Source: Streptomyces lomondensis
Lineage (GTDB): Bacteria > Actinomycetota > Actinomycetes > Streptomycetales > Streptomycetaceae
DNA: 47,935 bases
Direction: 5' to 3'
Assembly: GCF_014651035.1 (NCBI RefSeq)
Contig: NZ_BMWC01000023.1
Coordinates: forward strand, 1-47,935
This document shows positions 45,201 to 47,935 of this stretch, piece after piece (the first letter of the stretch is position 1; the number at the start of each line of letters is the position of its first letter). A program made the position numbers and the translations under genes. The notes beneath the pieces were generated by a model, which was not told the origin of the DNA, ran no database searches, and was given only the letters and a program-made list of their open reading frames with translations.

Positions 45201-47935
45201 GCAGCGGCGCCAAGGCGCCGGGTGCGGCGGAGCTCGCCGCCGAGCTGACCCGGGCCGGCGCCGAGGTGGTCCTGGCGGCCTGTGACGTCGCGGACCGGGA
45301 CGCACTGGCCGCGGTGCTCGGCTCGATTCCCGAGGAGCGGCCGCTGACCGGAGTGGTGCACGCCGCCGGTGTCGTCGACGACGGCGTCGTGTCCTCGCTG
45401 ACCGCCGACCGACTCGATGTCGTGCTGCGGCCCAAGGTCGACGCCGCGGTGCATCTGCACGAGCTCACCGAGCACCTCGACCTGTCGATGTTCGTCCTGT
45501 TCTCCTCCGTCGCCGGAACGTTCGGCTCGCTGGGGCAGGGCAACTACGCGGCCGCCAACGCGTTCCTCGACGCGCTGGCCCAGCACCGCGCGGGCCGGGG
45601 CCTCGCGGCCACGTCACTGGCCTGGGGTCCGTGGGGCATCGCGGACGGCATGGTCGGGCGGCTGCACGACGGCGACACGAGCCGGATGTCCCGGTCCGGA
45701 GTGGTTCCGCTGACCTCCGACGAAGGTCTGGAGCTGTTCGACGCGGCGCTCGCCCTCGACCGCCCGGCGCTGCTCCCCGTCCACCTGGACCTGGCCGTCC
45801 TGCGCGCCCAGGCCGGTGTCGGCGCGCTCGCGGGCGTGTTCCGCGGACTCGTCCGCACGAGCTCGCGGCGCAGGGCAGGAGCGCTCGCCGGATCGGTGAA
45901 GCTGCTGCAGCGCCTCGCGGGCCTCTCCCGCGCGGAACGCGGCAAGGCCCTGCTCGACCTGGTGCGCGGTCAGGCGGCCGCGGTCCTCGGCCACAGCGGC
46001 GTCGAAGGGGTGGGCGTCGCCCGGCCGTTCAAGGACCTCGGCTTCGACTCGCTGACCGCCGTCGAACTGCGCAACCGGCTCGACCGGGCCACGGGCCTGC
46101 GACTGCCCGCGACCCTGATCTTCGACTACCCCACGCCCGAGGCGCTCGCGGACTACGTACTCGGCGAGGTCCTGGGTACGCAGCCGGAGGCCCCGGCGGC
46201 CGTTCCGGTGACACGGCTCGCGGACGACGAGCCGATCGCGATCGTCGGTATGAGCTGCCGTTACGCGGGCGGAGTGGCGAACGCCGACGACCTCTGGCGC
46301 CTCGTGACCACCGGGGCCGACGGCATCTCGGCCTTCCCCACCGACCGCGGCTGGGACCTGGACGGCCTCTACTCGGAGGTGGCTGACGGCGGTACGTCGG
46401 CGACGCTGGAGGGCGGATTCCTCTACGGCGCGGCCGAGTTCGATCCGGCGTTCTTCGGGATCTCGCCGCGCGAGGCCGTCGCCATGGACCCGCAGCAGCG
46501 GCTGCTCCTGGAGACCTCCTGGGAGGCCTTCGAGCACGCGGGCATCGACCCCGAGTCCGTACGCGGCCACCACATCGGCGTCTTCGCCGGTACCGCCTCG
46601 TCCAGCTACGGGGTCGGGATGCGACTGCCCGAGGGTGCCGAGGGGCATCTGCTGACCGGCAACGCGACCAGCGTCATCTCCGGCCGTGTCTCGTACACGT
46701 TCGGCTTCGAGGGTCCCGCGGTGACCGTGGACACGGCGTGCTCGTCGTCCCTGGTCGCCCTGCATCTGGCGACGCAGGCGCTGCGGTCGGGCGAGTGCAC
46801 CATGGCGCTGGCCGGCGGTGTCACCGTCCTGACGAACCCCAGCATCTTCGCGGAGTTCTCGCGGCAGCGGGGCCTCGCGGCGGACGGGCGCTGCAAGGCG
46901 TTCGCGGACGCGGCGGACGGCACGGGCTGGTCCGAGGGTGTCGGCATGGTGCTGGTGGAGCGCCTCTCGGACGCGCGGCGCAACGGTCACCGGGTCCTCG
47001 CGGTGGTGCGGGGCAGCGCGGTGAACCAGGACGGCGCCTCCAACGGTCTCACCGCTCCCAACGGTCCCTCCCAACAGCGTGTGATCCGGGCGGCGTTGGC
47101 GAGTGCGGGGCTGTCGGCGTCGCAGGTGGACGCGGTGGAGGCGCACGGTACGGGTACGACGCTGGGTGACCCGATCGAGGCGCAGGCGCTGATCGCCACG
47201 TACGGGCAGAACCGGCCGGAGGACCGGCCGCTGCGGCTGGGCTCGGTCAAGTCGAACATCGGCCACTCGCAGTCCGCGGCGGGCGTCGCGGGTGTGATCA
47301 AGATGGTGCAGGCGATGCGCCATGGAGTGCTCCCGCGGACGCTGCACGTCGACAAGCCCTCCACCCATGTGGACTGGTCGACAGGGACGGTCGAGCTTCT
47401 GACGGAGCAGACGTCCTGGCCGGAGACGGGCGAGCCGCGCCGCGCGGGTGTCTCCTCGTTCGGCATCAGCGGCACGAACGCGCACGTGATCCTGGAGCAG
47501 GCCCCGGCCACCGAGGCCGCCGCACCGGGCGACACCACGCCCCCCTTCGGGGACGCGGTGCTGCCGTTCGTCGTGTCGGGCCGGTCGTCCGAGGCGCTGC
47601 GCGCCCAAGCGGAAAGAATCCGGGCGGCGTTGGACGACGCCCCGGGCGTCTCGCTCAAGAACCTCAGCAACGCCCTGGCGGTGCGCCGGTCGCGTTTCGA
47701 GCACCGTGCGGTGGTGCTGGCGGGTGGTCTGGAGGAGCTGCGGTCGGGTCTGGAGACGGTCGCGCTGGGCGGCGGCTCCGCCGTCGGTGTGGTGCGCGGT
47801 GTCGCGGGTTCCTCGGCTCGTCCGGTGTTCGTGTTCCCCGGTCAGGGGGCGCAGTGGCAGGGCATGGCGGCCGGGCTGCTGGAGTCCTCGCCGGTGTTCG
47901 CGGGGCGGATGGCGGAGTGCGCGGCGGCTCTGGAG
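30224..47935 (+). CDS. Giant modular type I polyketide synthase, 3'-partial, four modules visible
   Basis: The frame from ATG 30224 stays open for 5904 codons to the right edge, where it is cut inside an AT. The N terminus (MADEEKLRDYLARVVAELQQ...) is a docking coiled coil like those of genes 2 and 3. Domains by residue: module 1 KS 34-459, AT 545-838, KR 954-1423, ACP 1444-1536; module 2 KS 1552-1979, AT 2064-2360, DH 2425-2720, ER 2913-3226, KR 3235-3493, ACP 3504-3599; module 3 KS 3616-4039, AT 4126-4420, DH 4488-4770, KR 4763-5203, ACP 5227-5318; module 4 KS 5334-5760, AT from 5867. The predicted outcomes are a hydroxyl, a saturated CH2-CH2, a double bond (DH partly degenerate) and a methyl-branched unit whose beta-processing is off the edge. 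Frame consistency was checked at every active-site motif, with no frameshift seen. Confidence 0.97.
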   Translation, partial: MADEEKLRDYLARVVAELQQTRQRLRHAESEESEPVAIVSMSCRYPGDVRSPEQLWELVASGGDAVAEFPTDRGWDLEKLYDPDPEHVGTSYANQGGFLYDAAEFDPGLFGISPREALAMDPQQRLLLETTWEVLERAGIDPLSVRGTRTGVFIGASTQGYGIGAGAAPGSDAHALTGDAASVLSGRVSYTLGLEGPAVTVDTACSSSLVAVHWAIQALRSGECTQAVAGGVTVMSNPGVFVEFSRQRGLAMDGRCKAYAEAADGTGWGEGVGLLLLERLSDARRNGHEVLAVIRGSAVNQDGASNGLTAPNGPSQQRVISQALSGARLSPTQVDVVEGHGTGTTLGDPIEAQALLATYGQERPEGRPLLLGSIKSNIGHTQSAAGVAGVIKMVMAMRHGVVPQTLHVDEPSSHVDWSAGAVELVSEPVTWPQTGEPRRAGVSSFGISGTNAHVIVEQAPEAEEPETAGDPAALPAVPWVVSGRSEAALAAQVERLRSFVAERPELSPVDVGFSLATTRAALEHRAVLIGGERVAEGSVSPGRTGVLFSGQGSQRAGMGRELYEAYPAFADAFDAVCAELDRHLDRPLREVVFDGGALLDQTQFTQAGLFTLEVALFELVTSWGVKPDYLLGHSIGELSAAYVAGVLSLEDAAALVAARGRLMQALPADGAMVSLQAAEDEVLPLLVEGVSIAALNGPRSTVISGDEAEVLRIAAHFEGEGRKTKRLRVSHAFHSPRMDAMLDEFRAVAQGLTFNAPQLSIISDVTGEVLSAEEVQDPEYWVRHVREAVRFLDGIRTLEAEGVTAFLELGPDGVLSAMAQDCVTGELTFAPALRKNREEPESLLTALAELHVRGRAVDWTAYYAGTGAHRVDLPTYAFQHEHYWPEAGSPFMADASASLASSVDGAFWAAVEQEDVDAFAAALGSDQLESLGAALPVLSSWRRQSREVAVADAWRYRVTWQPVSGADRAGLEGAWLVVSPSACADHPVVAGMRARGAEVVEWLVEGGEASREALAARLAEDVADFAGVVSLLALGREGGALGTLALVQALGDAELSVPLWCVTRGAVSVGRSDGAVDAVQAQVWGLGRVAALEHPGRWGGLIDLPETLDERAVSRVCAALAGTGTGSAGEDQVAVRASGVYGRRLVHAPGSSRAGSGGWSPRGTVLVTGGTGALGAHVARWAAGHGAERLVLTSRRGLQAPGAVELVAELEALGAAVEVAACDVSDRAALEALVEGLRQAGTPVRSVVHTAGLGQMTPLSDMSAEEFTEVLRAKVEGATHLDALFGGPDSSGHLADDGEGLDAFVLFSSISAVWGSGGHAAYAAANAHLDALAQDRRTRGLTATSVSWGPWGEGGMIEDVGEAELRRRGLPTLAPGSAITALHQALTEDDTHVAVADVDWERFAPAFTALRPSPLLTGLPEVRDLAESSEGAAGGGHGDQDSALRRQLAGLSTAERDAELLELVRRDTAAVLGHRSADAVPADRAFQQLGFDSLTAVELRNRLAKESGLSLPATLIFDYPTPAVLAGHLRTEVFGDGVVAADSAPVAVDRTDDPIVIVGMSCRFPGGAESPEALWELLTAGADGISGFPENRGWDLGSLYDPDPDGVGTSYVAEGCFLHDAADFDPAFFGISPREALAMDPQQRLLLETSWEVFERAGIDPTSLKGDRVGVFTGTNGQDYGYVLGGAGDEVVGYGATGSSASVLSGRVSYTLGLEGPAVTVDTACSSSLVALHLAAQALRDGECSMALAGGVTVMSMPGTFVEFSRQGGLAPDGRCKAFAEAADGTAWGEGVGVLLVERLSDARRNGHEVLAVVRGSAINQDGASNGLTAPNGPSQQRVIRQALAGAGLSAADIDAVEAHGTGTTLGDPIEAQALLATYGQERPEGRPLWLGSVKSNIGHTQAAAGVAGIIKMVMAMRAGVLPQTLHVDEPSTHVDWSAGAVELLTESMAWPETGAPRRAGVSSFGISGTNAHVIVEQAPETEAPEPTEAPVTLPVVPWAVSAKSEDALAGQVERLRSFVAERPELSPVDVGFSLATTRAVLEHRAVLIGERVVEGSVSPGRTAVLFSGQGSQRARMGRELYETYPVFADAFDAVCAELDRHLDRPLREVVFEGAELLDQTQFTQAGLFALEVALFELVTSWGVKPDYLLGHSIGELSAAYVAGVLSLEDAAALVAARGRLMQALPAGGAMVSLQAAEDEVLPLLVEGVSIAALNGPRSTVISGDEDAVLAIAAHFEGEGRKTKRLRVSHAFHSPRMDAMLDDFREVAQGLTFNAPRLSIISDVTGEVLSAEEVQNPEYWVRHVREAVRFLDGIRTLEAAGVTAFLELGPDGVLSAMAQDCLPSDSGEITFVPALRKNRDEPESLLTALAELHVHGEAVDWTAYYTGAGARRVDLPTYAFQRDHFWPAAAVWAGDATAFGLRSVGHPMLGAVMTLAEADGLVMTGRLSLQSHPWLGDHVVLGSVLLPGTAYVELALQAGERLGCGVLEELTLQAPLVLPERGGVAVQVTVGAEDADGRRSVALHSRPAEGDDEAPWRQHAAGMLASADAVAGATAADAAAGGEPAVWPPRDAVPVAVEGHYENLAERGYGYGPVFQGLRAAWRRGEEIFAEVALPDGADADRFGLHPALLDSALHALGLHGAENTGEENVGEAGGVGLPFAWSGVSLYAVGAAALRVRIIPTASGVGLEVADGTGAPVARVDSLVLRPVSAEQLAAPGTEPDQLFHLAWSPLAVSPPPAEEPGRRWAVLGDADRAVPHGAEPARDLASVAPDVDAVVVLHASEAAVDLASGVRRGVQELLVLIQEWLADTRFTDDTPLVVATRGAVAASGEDEVSDLAGAAAWGLIRSAQSENPGRLVLVDLDAHDDSYAVLTTALATGEPQLALRAGDVLVPRLDRVTSDGALVPPAGDGPWRLDITEKGTLENLALTPCPDAAGPLAPGAVRVGVRAAGVNFRDVLIALGVYPGDATMGIEGAGVVLEVGPGVTGLAAGDRVMGLFSGGFGPVAVTDRRTLARIPDSWSFTEAASAPVVFMTAYYALVDLAGLRPGESVLVHAAAGGVGMAAVQLARHLGAEVYGTASTGKWDVLRSLGLDDAHIASSRTLDFESRFLDATERRGVDVVLDSLAREFVDASLRLLPRGGRFMEMGKTDIRDAHAVAESFPGVAYQAFDLIEAGPERIGQLLTEVLALFESGALKPLPIRTWDVRHAPEAFRFLAKARHVGKVVLTVPEPAERHGTVLVTGATGALGALVARHLVAEHGVRGLVLVGRRGAAAPGMRELADELTSAGADVVLAACDVADRDALSAVLAAIPEERPLTGVVHAAGVLDDGVVASMTPERLDSVLRPKVDGAAHLHELTADRDLFLFVTFSSTAGVLGGPGQANYAAANAFLDGLAQQRTARGLAATSLAWGPWASADGMLGRLGTADVERMIRSGILPLTDEQGLALFDAALDGARAAVLPVALELTALQAQATAGVLPGLFRGLVRAPGRRRALAAAAGASTLGQRLAGLAPEERDREMLELVRTQAAAVLGHAGPETVGAEKQFKELGVDSLTAVELRNRLNATLSVPGLRLPATLVFDYPTPAALAAFLLTEVLGVVPETTSTPPDAVAADGDPIVIVGMSCRYPGDVRSPDELWRLLLDNGDAITAFPEDRGWHAARLNPAESADTGMTVVREGGFLSGAGDFDPGFFGISPREALGMDPQQRLLLETAWEAFEHAGIDPATVRGSATGVFAGASSSAYGAGAQLPEGLEGNALTGSATSVVSGRVAYTFGLEGPAVTVDTACSSSLVALHLAVQALRSGECTMALAGGVTVMADPGIFIEFGRQRGLAPDGRCKPFADAADGTGWSEGVGMVLVERLSDARRNGHEVLAVIRGSAVNQDGASNGLTAPNGPSQQRVIRQALANAGVTADEVDAVDAHGTGTRLGDPIEAQALIATYGQERPEGRPLLLGSIKSNIGHTQAAAGVAGVIKMVQAMRHGLLPRTLHVDEPSSHVDWSEGTVELLTEQAAWPETGEPRRAAVSSFGISGTNAHVVLEQAPEAERPEPAAAPVALPVVPYAVSAKSEDALAGQVERLRSFLAERPELSPVDVGFSLVTTRAVLEHRAVLIGERVVEGSVSPGRTGVLFSGQGSQRVGMGRELHAAFPVFAEAFDQVCAELDRHLDQPLREVVFDGGELLDQTQFTQAGLFALEVALFELVTSWGVKPDYLLGHSIGELSAAYVAGVLSLEDAAALVAARGRLMQALPTDGAMVSLQATEDEVLPLLVEGVSIAALNGPRSTVISGDEAEVLRIAAHFEGEGRKTKRLRVSHAFHSPRMDAMLDDFREVAQGLTFNAPQLSIISDVTGAVLSAEEVQDPEYWVRHVREAVRFLDGIRTLESEGVTAFLELGPDGVLSAMAQDCVTSDSGEITFAPALRKNRDEPDALLTALAELHVHGTAVDWTAYYAGTGAHRVDLPTYAFQHDRYWLSAPAAPVGDITAAGLGGAGHPLLAAGVRLAGSDGFLFTGRLSVEKHPWLGDHLVYGTVVVPSTVFVELALHAGERFGCESLATLTVRAPLVLPERTGVAVQLTVAAADADGRRAVEVYARSEADGPEAEWNLHATGELAPVQEQLADETDFAVWPPRDAAEVSAQSVYDDLADEGYDHGTAFRGLRSLWRRGDELYAEVALPEGTDVDGFGLHPALLDAALHAAVGGVPSAWSGVSLAAVGATALRVRVRPAREGVSVAVADETGGLVAVADRVTLAPVPPELLRSETGGKDALFTLEWSPQTAPAPVKEGAGNWALLGESAAFAALGVPTYEDLASLDRVPDVVCYAPAPGTGDGLAASVRDTAHAVLATVQEWLADERYGDALLVVVTRGAVAAGDGDGPVDLAGAAAWGLVRSAQSENPGRLLLVDLDDTAESHATPADALTGILAEILAGGEPQVAVREGRVLVPRLARPAPQDAPEEPESASERHGTVLVTGATGALGALVARHLVARHGVRSLVLTSRSGAKAPGAAELAAELTRAGAEVVLAACDVADRDALAAVLGSIPEERPLTGVVHAAGVVDDGVVSSLTADRLDVVLRPKVDAAVHLHELTEHLDLSMFVLFSSVAGTFGSLGQGNYAAANAFLDALAQHRAGRGLAATSLAWGPWGIADGMVGRLHDGDTSRMSRSGVVPLTSDEGLELFDAALALDRPALLPVHLDLAVLRAQAGVGALAGVFRGLVRTSSRRRAGALAGSVKLLQRLAGLSRAERGKALLDLVRGQAAAVLGHSGVEGVGVARPFKDLGFDSLTAVELRNRLDRATGLRLPATLIFDYPTPEALADYVLGEVLGTQPEAPAAVPVTRLADDEPIAIVGMSCRYAGGVANADDLWRLVTTGADGISAFPTDRGWDLDGLYSEVADGGTSATLEGGFLYGAAEFDPAFFGISPREAVAMDPQQRLLLETSWEAFEHAGIDPESVRGHHIGVFAGTASSSYGVGMRLPEGAEGHLLTGNATSVISGRVSYTFGFEGPAVTVDTACSSSLVALHLATQALRSGECTMALAGGVTVLTNPSIFAEFSRQRGLAADGRCKAFADAADGTGWSEGVGMVLVERLSDARRNGHRVLAVVRGSAVNQDGASNGLTAPNGPSQQRVIRAALASAGLSASQVDAVEAHGTGTTLGDPIEAQALIATYGQNRPEDRPLRLGSVKSNIGHSQSAAGVAGVIKMVQAMRHGVLPRTLHVDKPSTHVDWSTGTVELLTEQTSWPETGEPRRAGVSSFGISGTNAHVILEQAPATEAAAPGDTTPPFGDAVLPFVVSGRSSEALRAQAERIRAALDDAPGVSLKNLSNALAVRRSRFEHRAVVLAGGLEELRSGLETVALGGGSAVGVVRGVAGSSARPVFVFPGQGAQWQGMAAGLLESSPVFAGRMAECAAALE
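30323..34830 (+). other. Gene 4 module 1: KS-AT(malonyl)-KR(A-type)-ACP
   Basis: The KS spans about 30323-31600 (Cys 30836-30838; EGHGTGT). The AT spans about 31856-32738 with GHSIGE Ser at 32123-32125 and HAFH from 32414, so malonyl-CoA. The KR spans about 33083-34490, with TGGTGALG, SSISAVWGSGGHAAY and AAAN intact; the Trp marks it as A-type. Its first part (33107-33978) is nearly identical in DNA to the KR of gene 1 module A. The ACP spans about 34553-34830 (Ser 34700-34702). Confidence 0.94.
33107..33978 (+). repeat. KR segment duplicated in gene 1 (copy 2)
   Basis: Partner of 3231-4108. The two KRs sit in modules of the same predicted type (malonyl AT, A-type KR) in genes about 30 kb apart. 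Near-identity at silent positions points to recent duplication or gene conversion rather than conserved function alone. Confidence 0.8.
34877..41020 (+). other. Gene 4 module 2: KS-AT(malonyl)-DH-ER-KR(B-type)-ACP
   Basis: This is the only fully reducing module visible. The KS spans about 34877-36160 (Cys 35396-35398). The AT spans about 36413-37300 with GHSIGE Ser 36680-36682 and HAFH from 36971; its N-terminal motif reads QRARMG where the other malonyl ATs have QRAGMG or QRVGMG. The DH spans about 37496-38380 (His 37595-37597, GYGYGPVFQG, Asp 38114-38116, LPFAW). The ER spans about 38960-39900 (GVNFRDVLIALG; cofactor motif HAAAGGVGMAA). The KR is B-type with LDD at 40202-40210 and SSTAGVLGGPGQANY. 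The ACP spans about 40733-41020, with GVDSL (Ser 40880-40882) rather than GFDSL. The expected product is a saturated two-carbon unit. Confidence 0.94.
41069..46175 (+). other. Gene 4 module 3: KS-AT(malonyl)-DH(atypical)-KR(B-type)-ACP
   Basis: The KS spans about 41069-42340 (Cys 41582-41584; DAHGTGT). The AT spans about 42599-43480 with GHSIGE Ser 42866-42868 and HAFH from 43157. The DH spans about 43685-44500 and keeps the catalytic His in HxxxGxxxxP (43784-43786) and Asp (44282-44284). However, the usual GYGYGPxFQG reads GYDHGTAFRG (44153-44182), the P-G after the His motif reads P-S, and LPFxW reads VPSAW. The KR spans about 44510-45830, with TGATGALG, VDD at 45374-45382 (B-type) and SSVAGTFGSLGQGNY. 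The ACP spans about 45902-46175 (Ser 46049-46051). The expected result is a double bond if the DH works, otherwise a D-hydroxyl. Confidence 0.92.
42522..42600 (+). repeat. 79-bp exact repeat at the KS-AT junction (copy 2)
   Basis: Partner of 1894-1972; see that entry. The tract lies just before the AT start and continues into it with few differences. Confidence 0.8.
47075..47166 (+). repeat. 92-bp exact repeat within KS coding DNA (copy 2)
   Basis: Partner of 1290-1381, in the KS of gene 4 module 4. The first mismatches are A/G just before the tract (47074) and T/C just after (47167). Confidence 0.85.
47693..47935 (+). repeat. Methylmalonyl AT N-terminal region shared with gene 2 (copy 2)
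   Basis: Partner of 11851-12090, running to the edge of the window. The similarity supports methylmalonyl specificity for the cut AT of gene 4 module 4. Confidence 0.8.

Larger units (their letters stand above)
46223..47935 (+). other. Gene 4 module 4 (cut at right edge): KS-AT(methylmalonyl-type N terminus)
   Basis: The KS spans about 46223-47500 with Cys 46739-46741 and EAHGTGT intact. After the KS-AT linker, the AT starts near 47822 with FVFPGQGAQWQGMAAGLL. That opening matches the methylmalonyl AT of gene 2 module 1, not the FSGQGSQR opening of the malonyl ATs. Specificity rests on this N-terminal part and its near-identity to the gene 2 AT, because the GHSQGE and YASH motifs lie beyond the edge. 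Processing domains are not visible. Confidence 0.85.

Overview
The whole window lies inside a modular type I polyketide synthase (PKS) cluster. GC content is very high, codons strongly favour G/C in the third position, and the genes are giant multidomain ORFs with actinobacterial-style docking domains. This points to a Streptomyces or close relative. All four genes are on the + strand. I see no tailoring, transport, regulatory, RNA, mobile-element or CRISPR genes, and no thioesterase, so this is an internal slice of a larger locus.

Layout. Gene 1 (<1..9821, 5' end missing) carries the tail of one module (post-KR linker and ACP), then KS-AT-KR-ACP (module A), KS-AT-KR°-ACP (module B, KR apparently dead) and a C-terminal docking domain. 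A 460-bp gap follows, with a terminator-like hairpin and several dyads. Gene 2 (10282..20577) is docking, KS-AT(methylmalonyl)-KR-ACP, KS-AT-DH-KR-ACP, docking. Gene 3 (20681..30175) is docking, two KS-AT-KR-ACP modules, docking. Gene 4 (30224..>47935, 3' end missing, 5904 codons visible) is docking, KS-AT-KR-ACP, KS-AT-DH-ER-KR-ACP, KS-AT-DH-KR-ACP, KS-AT(methylmalonyl, cut off). In total there are ten KS domains, all with the active-site Cys, ten AT (one cut) and ten ACP.

How they work together. AT signatures predict malonyl-CoA for eight modules and methylmalonyl-CoA for two (gene 2 module 1 and gene 4 module 4). The KR-only modules have the A-type Trp signature, and the KRs beside DH domains have the B-type LDD/VDD signature. 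If the proteins act in gene order, this section builds CH(OH)-CH2-C(=O)-CH2-CH(OH)-CH(CH3)-CH=CH-CH(OH)-CH2-CH(OH)-CH2-CH(OH)-CH2-CH2-CH2-CH=CH-, followed by a methyl-branched unit. A mostly malonate-derived 1,3-polyol with one unreduced ketone is typical of large polyol macrolides, including the marginolactone-like family whose ketone closes to a hemiketal. I cannot name the product or the cluster from this slice.

Most notable observations. (i) The module B KR has lost several essential features together. (ii) The last DH has two degenerate motifs, so its double bond is uncertain. (iii) KS, AT and KR segments of distant modules share near-identical DNA tracts, including a 92-bp identical run between genes 1 and 4, which suggests recent duplication or gene conversion. 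(iv) The gap between genes 1 and 2 may hold a terminator and an operator or promoter. The general class of system is well known. Any novelty would lie in the exact module order and its product.
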